A stretch of 64,000 nucleotides of DNA from contig NZ_BBYF01000009.1 in NCBI RefSeq assembly GCF_001894745.1, positions 166,607 through 230,606 of the forward strand, in the 5' to 3' direction. Within the stretch, counting starts at the first letter, position 1. Each line of letters starts with the position of its first letter. The position numbers were made by a program, and so were the translations under genes. Below the pieces are notes generated by a model that had not been told where the DNA came from, ran no database searches, and worked only from the letters and a program-made list of their open reading frames with translations. Source of the stretch: Paenibacillus sp. NAIST15-1 (GTDB lineage: Bacteria; Bacillota; Bacilli; Paenibacillales; Paenibacillaceae). Positions 58,287-64,000 of the stretch are shown here, in pieces.

Positions 58287-60107
58287 ATGAAACGAAGTTC
58301 CTTACGTATGTCAATGAATCCGCTTCCAAAACCATTTTCATCCCTTGCTCTCGTCTTTATCCTCTTGTTGTCACTCTTCCCTGCTACTGTCTTAGGGGCA
58401 GCAGCCCCATGGTCACCGAATACCGCCTACAAAACCGGGGATCTCGTCTCCTATAGCGGCAAGACTTATGCTTGCATTCAGCCGCATACTTCACTAACCG
58501 GCTGGGAACCACCGAATGTCCCTGCTTTATGGAAGCTATCAGCAGATGAGCCTGTTGACACGACACCTCCTGCAGCCCCAACCAATCTGCGCGCATCTTC
58601 AATTGGCATTACTGAAGTCGTATTAGCCTGGAACCCAGCTACGGATAATGTGGGCGTCGTATCTTACGAAGTGTATAATGGCTCACAACTGGCAGGCACT
58701 ACGAATACCACATCGTACACTGCCAAAGGGCTTACCCCAGACACAGCCTACTCATTCAATATCAAAGCCCTCGACGCTGCTGGCAACCGGTCAGAAGCGA
58801 GCAACAGTCTGGCCGTCCATACGAATACGGCCCCTGTGGATACAGAACCCCCAACTGACCCAACAGGATTACAACTGTTGTCTGCTACACCAACCAGTTT
58901 AACCCTCTCGTGGAATGCATCGACCGACAATATTGGCGTCGCCGGATATGATATTCTCCTTAACGGAACCAACGCTGCTTCAACATCCAACACGACCTAC
59001 ACATTGACTGGGCTCACTGCAGCCACCTCTTACACGATTCTCGTTCGTGCCTACGACGCTGCCGGCAATCGTTCTGCGGACAGCAACATTCTTACTGCTG
59101 ATACCCCTCAAGTTCCGATTGGCAGCGGCTCAAAACAATTAATCGGCTACTGGCATAACTTCGATAATGGATCAACCAATATCCGCTTAAAGGATATATC
59201 TCCGCGCTACGATATCATCCAGGTTGCATTCGCTGAGCCAATCGGCGATCGAGTAACGATGGCCTTCACTCCTTACAACGCAACGAAGGAACAATTCAAG
59301 GCTGATATCGCTTTACTTCAATCCCAAGGCAAAAAAGTGCTTATTTCGATTGGTGGGGCAAATGGAACCGTCGAACTCACCTCTACCACAGCTAGAGATA
59401 GTTTCGTACGTTCTATGAATGATCTCATTCAAGAATATGGATTCAACGGAATCGACATTGATTTGGAAGGAAGCTCGCTTGCCTTGACTGGTGCCGATAC
59501 CGACTTTAAAAACCCAACAACACCGAAGATTGTTAATCTCATTAGCGCAATCCGGACGATTCTACAAGGAAAATCCTCAGATTTCATGCTAACTATGGCG
59601 CCAGAAACTGCATATGTACAGGGTGGCATGGTTGCATACGGTGGCCCATGGGGAGCTTATCTGCCTGTAATTTATGCGTTTAAAGATCGCTTGAACATCC
59701 TTCATGTTCAACATTACAATACGGGCTCCATAACCGCACTGGATGGACGTTCCTATAGCCAGGGCACAGCGGATTTCCAAGTAGCTATGGCTGAAATGCT
59801 GCTGCAAGGCTTCCCGGTCAACGGCAACGCATCCAACCGCTTCCCAGCATTGCGCGAAGACCAAATCGCCATCGGCTTGCCAGCTGCTCCAGCTGCAGCA
59901 GGCGGCGGTTATACGTCACCTGCAAATATCGATAAGGCATTGCAATATCTCGTCAAGGGAACGGCATACGGAGGTACCTATCAGTTGATCAAACCCTCAG
60001 GCTATCGCAACTTCCGCGGAGTCATGACCTGGTCCATCAACTGGGATCAAGCAAGTGGAAACAACTTCTCCCAGCCTGTACGCACCACATTGAATGGGTT
60101 GCAGTAA
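58287..60107 (+). CDS. secreted GH18 chitinase with chitin-binding and two fibronectin III domains
   Basis: This extracellular enzyme cleaves chitin. A signal peptide (FSSLALVFILLLSLFPATVLGA, cleaved near residue 38) is followed by a CBM5/12-type chitin-binding module (WSPNTAYKTGDLVSYSGKTY, ~40-88) and two FnIII domains (~95-180 and ~190-275). The GH18 barrel (~290-605) starts KQLIGYWHNFDNGSTN. The catalytic motif GIDIDLEGS has Glu394 as the acid, with Asp390 and Asp392. MTWSINWDQ near the end holds the conserved Trp. The organisation is like ChiD of Bacillus circulans. ATG 58287 lies after AAGGAGGCAATCAT. The seven preceding in-frame codons lie in the binding site. It is monocistronic and divergent from hprK. 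Confidence 0.95.
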   Translation: MKRSSLRMSMNPLPKPFSSLALVFILLLSLFPATVLGAAAPWSPNTAYKTGDLVSYSGKTYACIQPHTSLTGWEPPNVPALWKLSADEPVDTTPPAAPTNLRASSIGITEVVLAWNPATDNVGVVSYEVYNGSQLAGTTNTTSYTAKGLTPDTAYSFNIKALDAAGNRSEASNSLAVHTNTAPVDTEPPTDPTGLQLLSATPTSLTLSWNASTDNIGVAGYDILLNGTNAASTSNTTYTLTGLTAATSYTILVRAYDAAGNRSADSNILTADTPQVPIGSGSKQLIGYWHNFDNGSTNIRLKDISPRYDIIQVAFAEPIGDRVTMAFTPYNATKEQFKADIALLQSQGKKVLISIGGANGTVELTSTTARDSFVRSMNDLIQEYGFNGIDIDLEGSSLALTGADTDFKNPTTPKIVNLISAIRTILQGKSSDFMLTMAPETAYVQGGMVAYGGPWGAYLPVIYAFKDRLNILHVQHYNTGSITALDGRSYSQGTADFQVAMAEMLLQGFPVNGNASNRFPALREDQIAIGLPAAPAAAGGGYTSPANIDKALQYLVKGTAYGGTYQLIKPSGYRNFRGVMTWSINWDQASGNNFSQPVRTTLNGLQ

Positions 60108-60236
60108 TTGGGGGACTATGGATCTAAGAAATTCAAGAACAGGCCTCGATTTTGAGCAAAAATAAAAGCGGTTCAATCTTCCACGATCCGAACATCCATA
60201 CTTCACTGAACATACAGATTACGAAACAAAAACATG

Positions 60237-60266
60237 CAAAAAAGGCTGGCCCTCAGGGCCAGCCTT
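60237..60266. terminator. terminator after the MsmX-type gene (can serve both strands)
   Basis: AAGGCTGGCCC-tca-GGGCCAGCCTT, an 11-bp perfect stem, with a T run on the minus strand 18 bases after the ATPase stop. Confidence 0.88.
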
Positions 60267-60283
60267 CTATTTATTGAATCCAA

Positions 60284-61405
60284 TTAGCTTTCGAACAAGT
60301 TCAACTCGGAATCTTTGTCGAAAATATGGATTTTGTTCATATCGATAGCAAGCTTCACGTTTTGGCCTTCTTTCGCGTTAGAACGTCCGTCTACACGAGC
60401 GATAACCGTTTCCTTGCCTACACCTGTCAAGTACAAGAACATTTCATGACCCATGTTCTCTGTAACTTCGATAGCTGCAGAGAAGATGCTGCTAGGGGAA
60501 GCTTCCAAGAATACCGGCTCTTCATGGATATCTTCGGAACGCACGCCGAGAATAACCTCTTTGCCTACATATCCTTTTTCTTTCAAAATTTGTGCACGGC
60601 CTGCAGGAACTGCTACATCCAAGCCAGTCGCCTTGAAGCGGAAGTTGCCGCCTTCTTCAGACAATACACCTGTAATAAAGTTCATTGTAGGGGATCCGAT
60701 GAATCCTGCAACGAACATGTTAACCGGATGATTGTACAATACGTCCGGGGAAGCTGCTTGTTGAATGATACCGTCTTTCATAACAACGATACGGTCACCC
60801 ATCGTCATCGCTTCGATTTGGTCATGCGTTACGTAGATAACAGTTGTTTGCAAACGCTTAGCAAGCTTGGAGATTTCCGCGCGCATTTGACCGCGCAATT
60901 TTGCATCCAAGTTGGAAAGTGGTTCATCCATCAAGAATACTTGTGGTTCACGAACGATCGCACGACCCAAGGCAACACGCTGACGCTGACCACCGGACAA
61001 AGCCTTAGGCTTGCGATCAAGCAAGTGCTCGATGTCCAAGATGCGAGCTGCTTCACGAACGCGCTTGTCGATATCTTCTTTTTTGAACTTACGCAGTTTC
61101 AAACCGAATGCCATGTTCTGATACACGTTCATATGCGGGTACAACGCGTAAGATTGGAATACCATCGCGATATCGCGATCTTTAGGAGCAACGTCATTCA
61201 CAAGGCGGTCGCCAATGAACAATTTACCTTCAGAGATTTCTTCAAGACCTGCGATCATACGCAGTGTTGTCGACTTACCGCAACCAGATGGGCCTACCAA
61301 TACGAGGAACTCTTTGTCTTGAATGTCCAGGTTAACATCCTTAACTGTTGGATTATCTGAACCTGAATACTTCTTGTAAATATGTTCTAAACGTACGCCT
61401 GCCAT
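60284..61405 (-). CDS. msmX: sugar ABC transporter ATP-binding protein, MsmX/UgpC type
   Basis: A multipurpose ATPase that energises several CUT1 sugar importers. It has Walker A GPSGCGKST, Q-loop VFQSYALYPH, signature LSGGQRQRVALGRAI, Walker B VFLMDEPLSNLDAKLR, the switch THDQIEAMTMGDRI, and a C-terminal TOBE region (MNFITGVLSEEGGNF, LGVRSEDIH). Length is 373 residues. The gene is single, not beside permeases, as for B. subtilis msmX. The lplABC-like operon at 24379-28089 lacks an ATPase and is a natural client. A near-consensus cre lies 30 bases before the ATG. Confidence 0.94.
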   Translation of the reverse strand: MAGVRLEHIYKKYSGSDNPTVKDVNLDIQDKEFLVLVGPSGCGKSTTLRMIAGLEEISEGKLFIGDRLVNDVAPKDRDIAMVFQSYALYPHMNVYQNMAFGLKLRKFKKEDIDKRVREAARILDIEHLLDRKPKALSGGQRQRVALGRAIVREPQVFLMDEPLSNLDAKLRGQMRAEISKLAKRLQTTVIYVTHDQIEAMTMGDRIVVMKDGIIQQAASPDVLYNHPVNMFVAGFIGSPTMNFITGVLSEEGGNFRFKATGLDVAVPAGRAQILKEKGYVGKEVILGVRSEDIHEEPVFLEASPSSIFSAAIEVTENMGHEMFLYLTGVGKETVIARVDGRSNAKEGQNVKLAIDMNKIHIFDKDSELNLFES

Positions 61406-61434
61406 GTGCGTTTCCCCCTTATAGTTAGATACAA

Positions 61435-61448
61435 TGTAATCGGTTACT
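61435..61448 (-). promoter_or_regulatory. CcpA cre-like site upstream of the MsmX-type gene
   Basis: Minus strand AGTAACCGATTACA fits TGWAANCGNTNWCA at 13 of 14 positions and is itself nearly palindromic. It lies 30 bases before the start codon, a position that would repress transcription. Confidence 0.65.
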
Positions 61449-61517
61449 TTCGATACATTTATCTTACCGGAACCCTGTACAAATGACCATACACAAACTG
61501 CACAAAAAATGAATAGC

Positions 61518-62636
61518 CTATTTTGTTACTTTGTACAATAGCAATATCAATTTTACCAACACAGCATCCGTAAATTGACGAACGTCCAACCCGGTCTCAT
61601 GTTTAATCTTATCTAATCGGTATAATAGCGTATTACGATGGATATAGAGACGCTTGGCTGTCTCGCTTACACTACAGTCATGCTGGAAGAACGTATCCAG
61701 CGTAGACAGTGATTCTACATCATTGAAGCTGTCTGCCTTCGTAACGACACGCTGCAGAAATTGCTTACGAACCGCATCTGGTATACTGTTGACAAGCCGT
61801 TCTAGATGCAGCTCCCATGGAAGATGAATATTGTCTGTGACATGGAACGTCCGCCCCAAGTACATCGTTTCTCTCAGCTGGCTAACGACCGACGGCATAC
61901 CCTTCACCGGTGCAAAAGGATACCCAATGGACAGCTGGCTGTCACCTACCCATTCACTGGCCACCAGCTCATACAGTCCCAGACAAAAAGAAGTAAGTTG
62001 CTCTTCCATCGTCTCCTTCGTTTCTACATCCTCGTCTGCCTCACTAACTTGAATCAGTTGCTCGGGACATAAGATCAGCCACTCCTTATCCGATAAAGGA
62101 AGGAGGATCAATTCTCCGCCAAAATAAGACTTGAGCAGTTTATATAAATGCTTGTACCCTGGCCCATCTCGATGAGCATGTTCCGCAACAAGCAAGAAAG
62201 GCACTGTCTGTGTGAACATTTTCGTCTTCCATGAGAAGGAGTCCGGAATTTCCGCGGCCGTATCTCCATCTCGCATGTGCTCGATGATCCATTGACCGAT
62301 TAGATAGGCCTGCTGCTCATCCGTGACATGAACCGTATCCATCGCCGATTTCGGTTGATGCTGCATCAACAGCACTAATTCAAGCCATTGCAGCTCTTGT
62401 CCCGATAGCGATTTCCCTTGCAGCTTCATGACTTCGGTTGTTGTCTTACCCTGCTTCCATAACAAATACCATTCCTCATCATGCTTCACCATCGTACGAG
62501 GAGATGGAGTTCCATCCTTCACTCCCACAGCTGCTGATATCCAATCTTCCCACTGTGCCGTTGATATGTGTTGCGACTCTAAGCGCATACCTGTTAGTCG
62601 CTCGATTTGCAGTTGTAATGCTTGCTTATCCATCAT
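61518..62636 (-). CDS. PucR/CdaR-type transcriptional regulator (YxkF-like)
   Basis: A ~372-residue regulator with a C-terminal PucR-type helix-turn-helix: LDTFFQHDCSVSETAKRLYIHRNTLLYRLDKIKHETGLDVRQFTDAVLVKLILLLY (~315-370). A GGDEF-like/CdaR middle region precedes it (KSYFGGELILLPLSDKEWLIL, QLSIGYPFAPVKGMPSVVSQLRETM). The N-terminal ~120 residues are of unknown type. B. subtilis has a regulator of this kind, yxkF, next to msmX, which matches the context. Three starts (TTG 62645, ATG 62636, ATG 62633) are possible; I choose 62636. Its targets are unknown, and the adjacent msmX is one candidate. Confidence 0.82.
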   Translation of the reverse strand: MMDKQALQLQIERLTGMRLESQHISTAQWEDWISAAVGVKDGTPSPRTMVKHDEEWYLLWKQGKTTTEVMKLQGKSLSGQELQWLELVLLMQHQPKSAMDTVHVTDEQQAYLIGQWIIEHMRDGDTAAEIPDSFSWKTKMFTQTVPFLLVAEHAHRDGPGYKHLYKLLKSYFGGELILLPLSDKEWLILCPEQLIQVSEADEDVETKETMEEQLTSFCLGLYELVASEWVGDSQLSIGYPFAPVKGMPSVVSQLRETMYLGRTFHVTDNIHLPWELHLERLVNSIPDAVRKQFLQRVVTKADSFNDVESLSTLDTFFQHDCSVSETAKRLYIHRNTLLYRLDKIKHETGLDVRQFTDAVLVKLILLLYKVTK

Positions 62637-62693
62637 CGCTCTCAACCCATTTCATCCAGCATAAATTACTTCCATTGTACCATATCAAGATAC

Positions 62694-62726
62694 AAAAAAA
62701 CCGGACTGGCTAATCCCAGTCCGGTA
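62694..62726 (-). terminator. terminator after the small membrane protein gene
   Basis: Minus strand ACCGGACTGGG-atta-GCCAGTCCGGT, about 10 bp, then seven T residues. Confidence 0.88.
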
Positions 62727-62743
62727 CTTATGTATGATGAGTG

Positions 62744-62941
62744 TTATATGGGTTGTTTAGCAGCCTGTTTGTTTTGTTTCATTCTCATCCATTCTTCTGC
62801 AGCCAACACGGCCACTATACTGCACGCATAAATAATACCCGCTATCCTTGGCTTCCCGATTGCGTCAAAACATTTTGCAATACCAAAGCCAATAAACGTA
62901 GTTGCCAGAAACACAGTCACTCGTATTATCCACTTGTTCAT
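62744..62941 (-). CDS. small hypothetical membrane protein, 65 residues
   Basis: MNKWIIRVTVFLATTFIGFGIAK forms one hydrophobic helix and IAGIIYACSIVAVLAA a second, with a charged tail EEWMRMKQNKQAAKQPI. The upstream part of the same open frame is only the antisense of tRNA-Lys and tRNA-Tyr and is not coding. ATG 62941 has a weak AGGTAAAG site. It is bounded by terminators on both sides (62694-62726 and 62980-63004), so it would be its own transcript. I do not recognise a family. Confidence 0.65.
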   Translation of the reverse strand: MNKWIIRVTVFLATTFIGFGIAKCFDAIGKPRIAGIIYACSIVAVLAAEEWMRMKQNKQAAKQPI

Positions 62942-62979
62942 GCTGTCTTTACCTACATTCGGTATAGTTGTGAACATAC

Positions 62980-63004
62980 AAAAAAACCTCAGCTTCCGCT
63001 GAGA
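62980..63004 (-). terminator. terminator of the tRNA cluster
   Basis: Minus strand CTCAGC-ggaa-GCTGAG followed by G and seven T residues, 15 bases after tRNA-Lys. Confidence 0.85.
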
Positions 63005-63018
63005 TTGATTAAATAAAC

Positions 63019-63094
63019 TGGTGAGCCATGAAGGACTCGAACCTTCGACACCCTGATTAAAAGTCAGGTGCTCTACCAACTGAGCTAATGGCTC
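63019..63094 (-). tRNA. tRNA-Lys (anticodon TTT)
   Basis: Acceptor GAGCCAT/ATGGCTC, anticodon loop CTTTTAA, T-arm GGTTCGAGTCC, encoded CCA. It is the last gene of the cluster downstream of 23S rRNA. Confidence 0.96.
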
Positions 63095-63099
63095 GCAAA

Positions 63100-63184
63100 T
63101 GGTGGAGGCTGATGGATTCGAACCACCGAACTCGTAGAGAGCAGATTTACAGTCTGCCGTGTTTAGCCACTTCACTAAGCCTCC
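63100..63184 (-). tRNA. tRNA-Tyr (anticodon GTA)
   Basis: Acceptor GGAGGCT/AGCCTCC, anticodon loop CTGTAAA, long variable arm typical of class II tRNA, encoded CCA; 85 bases. Confidence 0.96.
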
Positions 63185-63193
63185 GCATTTACA

Positions 63194-63269
63194 TGGTGGC
63201 TTGGGACGGAATCGAACCGCCGACACAAGGATTTTCAGTCCTTTGCTCTACCGACTGAGCTACCAAGCC
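63194..63269 (-). tRNA. tRNA-Phe (anticodon GAA)
   Basis: Acceptor GGCTTGG/CCAAGCC, anticodon stem AAGGA/TCCTT with loop CTGAAAA, encoded CCA. Confidence 0.96.
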
Positions 63270-63279
63270 GTATTCAATT

Positions 63280-63308
63280 AAAAAAAGTGGGGATTGACCT
63301 CCACTTTT
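63280..63308 (-). terminator. hairpin terminator inside the tRNA cluster (after tRNA-Asp)
   Basis: Minus strand AAGTGGAGG...CCCCACTT followed by seven T residues lies between tRNA-Asp and tRNA-Phe. It must be leaky or the last three tRNAs need another promoter. Confidence 0.75.
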
Positions 63309-63322
63309 ACTTGAAATAAAAA

Positions 63323-63399
63323 TGGCGGAGCTGACGGGATTCGAACCCGCGGTCTCCTGCGTGACAGGCAGGCATGTTAGGCCTCTACACCACAGCTCC
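63323..63399 (-). tRNA. tRNA-Asp (anticodon GTC)
   Basis: Acceptor GGAGCTG/CAGCTCC, anticodon stem CCTGC/GCAGG with loop CTGTCAC, T-arm GGGTTCGAATCCC, encoded CCA. Confidence 0.96.
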
Positions 63400-63412
63400 A
63401 GGATGGTTAAAA

Positions 63413-63488
63413 TGGTGCCGGCGAAAGGAGTCGAACCCTCGACCTACTGATTACAAGTCAGCCGCTCTACCAACTGAGCTACACCGGC
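63413..63488 (-). tRNA. tRNA-Thr (anticodon TGT)
   Basis: Acceptor GCCGGTG/CGCCGGC (one wobble pair), anticodon loop CTTGTAA, encoded CCA. Confidence 0.96.
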
Positions 63489-63494
63489 ATATTA

Positions 63495-63570
63495 TGGTGG
63501 ACGCTGACGGGATCGAACCGCCGACCCTCTGCTTGTAAGGCAGATGCTCTCCCAGCTGAGCTAAGCGTCC
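63495..63570 (-). tRNA. tRNA-Val (anticodon TAC)
   Basis: Acceptor GGACGCT/AGCGTCC, anticodon loop CTTACAA, encoded CCA. Confidence 0.96.
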
Positions 63571-63593
63571 ATGTTGTTGTAAGAAAGGTAATA

Positions 63594-63670
63594 TGGTAGC
63601 GGCGGAGGGAGTCGAACCCACGACCTCACGGGTATGAACCGTACGCTCTAGCCAGCTGAGCTACACCGCC
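63594..63670 (-). tRNA. tRNA-Met (elongator, anticodon CAT)
   Basis: Anticodon stem TACGG/CCGTG with loop TTCATAC. It lacks the three consecutive GC pairs of initiator tRNA and has a paired acceptor end, so it is the elongator form. The CCA is encoded. Confidence 0.93.
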
Positions 63671-63703
63671 ATATTATCATCAATTGTATCACCAGAATAT
63701 AAC

Positions 63704-63792
63704 TGGCGGAGAGAGAGGGATTCGAACCCTCGCGGCTGTTACACCCTAACGCTTTAGCAAAGCGTCCCCTTCGGCCTCTTGGGTATCTCTCC
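63704..63792 (-). tRNA. tRNA-Ser (anticodon GCT)
   Basis: Acceptor GGAGAGA/TCTCTCC, anticodon stem ACGCT/AGCGT with loop TTGCTAA, long variable arm, encoded CCA; 89 bases. It is the first tRNA after the 23S rRNA. Confidence 0.96.
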
Positions 63793-63907
63793 AATTCGTT
63801 AAGGTGCGCAATACGCTTGTCCACCGTATTATACGCGATTCATGATACAATTACAAGGTTTGAACCTTGAAAACTGAATGCGAAAGTGTCATGCTCTGAA
63901 TCAAATA

Positions 63908-64000
63908 GGATAAGCCCTCGACCGATTAGTATTGGTCAGCTCCACACATTACTGTGCTTCCACCTCCAACCTATCTACCTCGTCGTCTTCAAGGGGTCTT
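63908..64000 (-). rRNA. 23S ribosomal RNA, 3' end (cut by window edge)
   Basis: The minus strand reads AAGACCCCTTGAAGACGACG, then GGAGCTGACCAATACTAATC and GGTCGAGGGCTTATCC, the universal 3' end of bacterial 23S rRNA. The remainder lies beyond the window. Between it and tRNA-Ser (63793-63907) there is a CAAGGTT/AACCTTG hairpin and the TTCAGTTTTCAAGG processing-stem sequence, but no 5S rRNA. Confidence 0.95.

Noticed and set aside
62942..63226. N-terminal extension of the small membrane protein frame to 160 residues
   Set aside because: This part is antisense-free read-through of tRNA-Lys and tRNA-Tyr on the same strand plus their terminator; the real start is ATG 62941.

Overview
The window looks like the chromosome of a Paenibacillus-type member of the Bacillales. 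The glycolytic operon (cggR-gap-pgk-tpiA-gpmI-eno), the smpB-rnr-secG block, the hisZGDBHAF-hisIE operon followed by a yvcD-like gene and trxB, the rapZ-yvcK-whiA-HPr block, and hprK-lgt-ppaX-yvoF all follow the gene order I know from Bacillus subtilis. Strong AGGAGG-type ribosome binding sites and CggR, CtsR and CcpA-type operators fit this. Almost every gene is on the minus strand, running away from an rRNA operon whose 23S 3' end enters at the right edge. No plasmid, phage or insertion sequence is visible.

Layout, left to right. 1-1.7 kb: AT-rich accessory DNA (end of a DUF1796-like gene, small hypotheticals) reaching tmRNA, whose 3' end and terminator are partly duplicated, which suggests an integration scar. 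1.7-8.8 kb: tmRNA, smpB, an mgtC-like gene, rnr with a very long low-complexity tail, secG, pdxK. 8.9-10.9 kb: a PadR/HAAS/DUF4097 envelope-stress-type operon. 11.2-18.7 kb: the glycolytic operon with its CggR operator and promoter. 19.1-20 kb: tRNA-Arg and CtsR-controlled clpP. 20-28.2 kb: a cytochrome P450, a membrane-bound AraC-family sensor-regulator and a convergent CUT1 sugar ABC importer without an ATPase gene. 28.5-33.4 kb: an alpha/beta hydrolase and potABCD, preceded by a promoter plus terminator that look like an attenuator. 33.7-35.4 kb: two exported proteins. 35.4-43 kb: HPr/Crh-locus protein, whiA, yvcK, rapZ, glcK, trxB and a TPR-HTH protein. 43.1-50.5 kb: the histidine operon, containing an odd purine-rich 435-bp spacer. 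50.7-54.5 kb: two paralogous membrane acyltransferases and a polysaccharide deacetylase, apparently inserted into a conserved neighbourhood. 54.6-57.9 kb: yvoF, ppaX, lgt, hprK. 58.1-60.1 kb: a secreted multidomain GH18 chitinase with a possible upstream leader peptide. 60.2-62.7 kb: an MsmX-type ATPase and a PucR/CdaR-type regulator. 62.7-64 kb: a small membrane protein, seven tRNA genes and the 23S rRNA end.

Carbon control links much of the window. hprK and an HPr paralogue modify the CcpA co-regulator system. Near-consensus cre sites lie before the sugar ABC importer, its likely regulator and the MsmX-type ATPase. CggR controls lower glycolysis, and glucokinase sits with yvcK and rapZ. The MsmX-type ATPase is the natural partner of the ATPase-less importer 32 kb away.

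There is no obvious wholly new multi-gene defence or mobile system. The best leads are the RNase R tail, the tmRNA duplication, the potA leader, the purine-rich operon spacers, the HPr that keeps His15 in the crh locus, and the surface-polysaccharide insertion.
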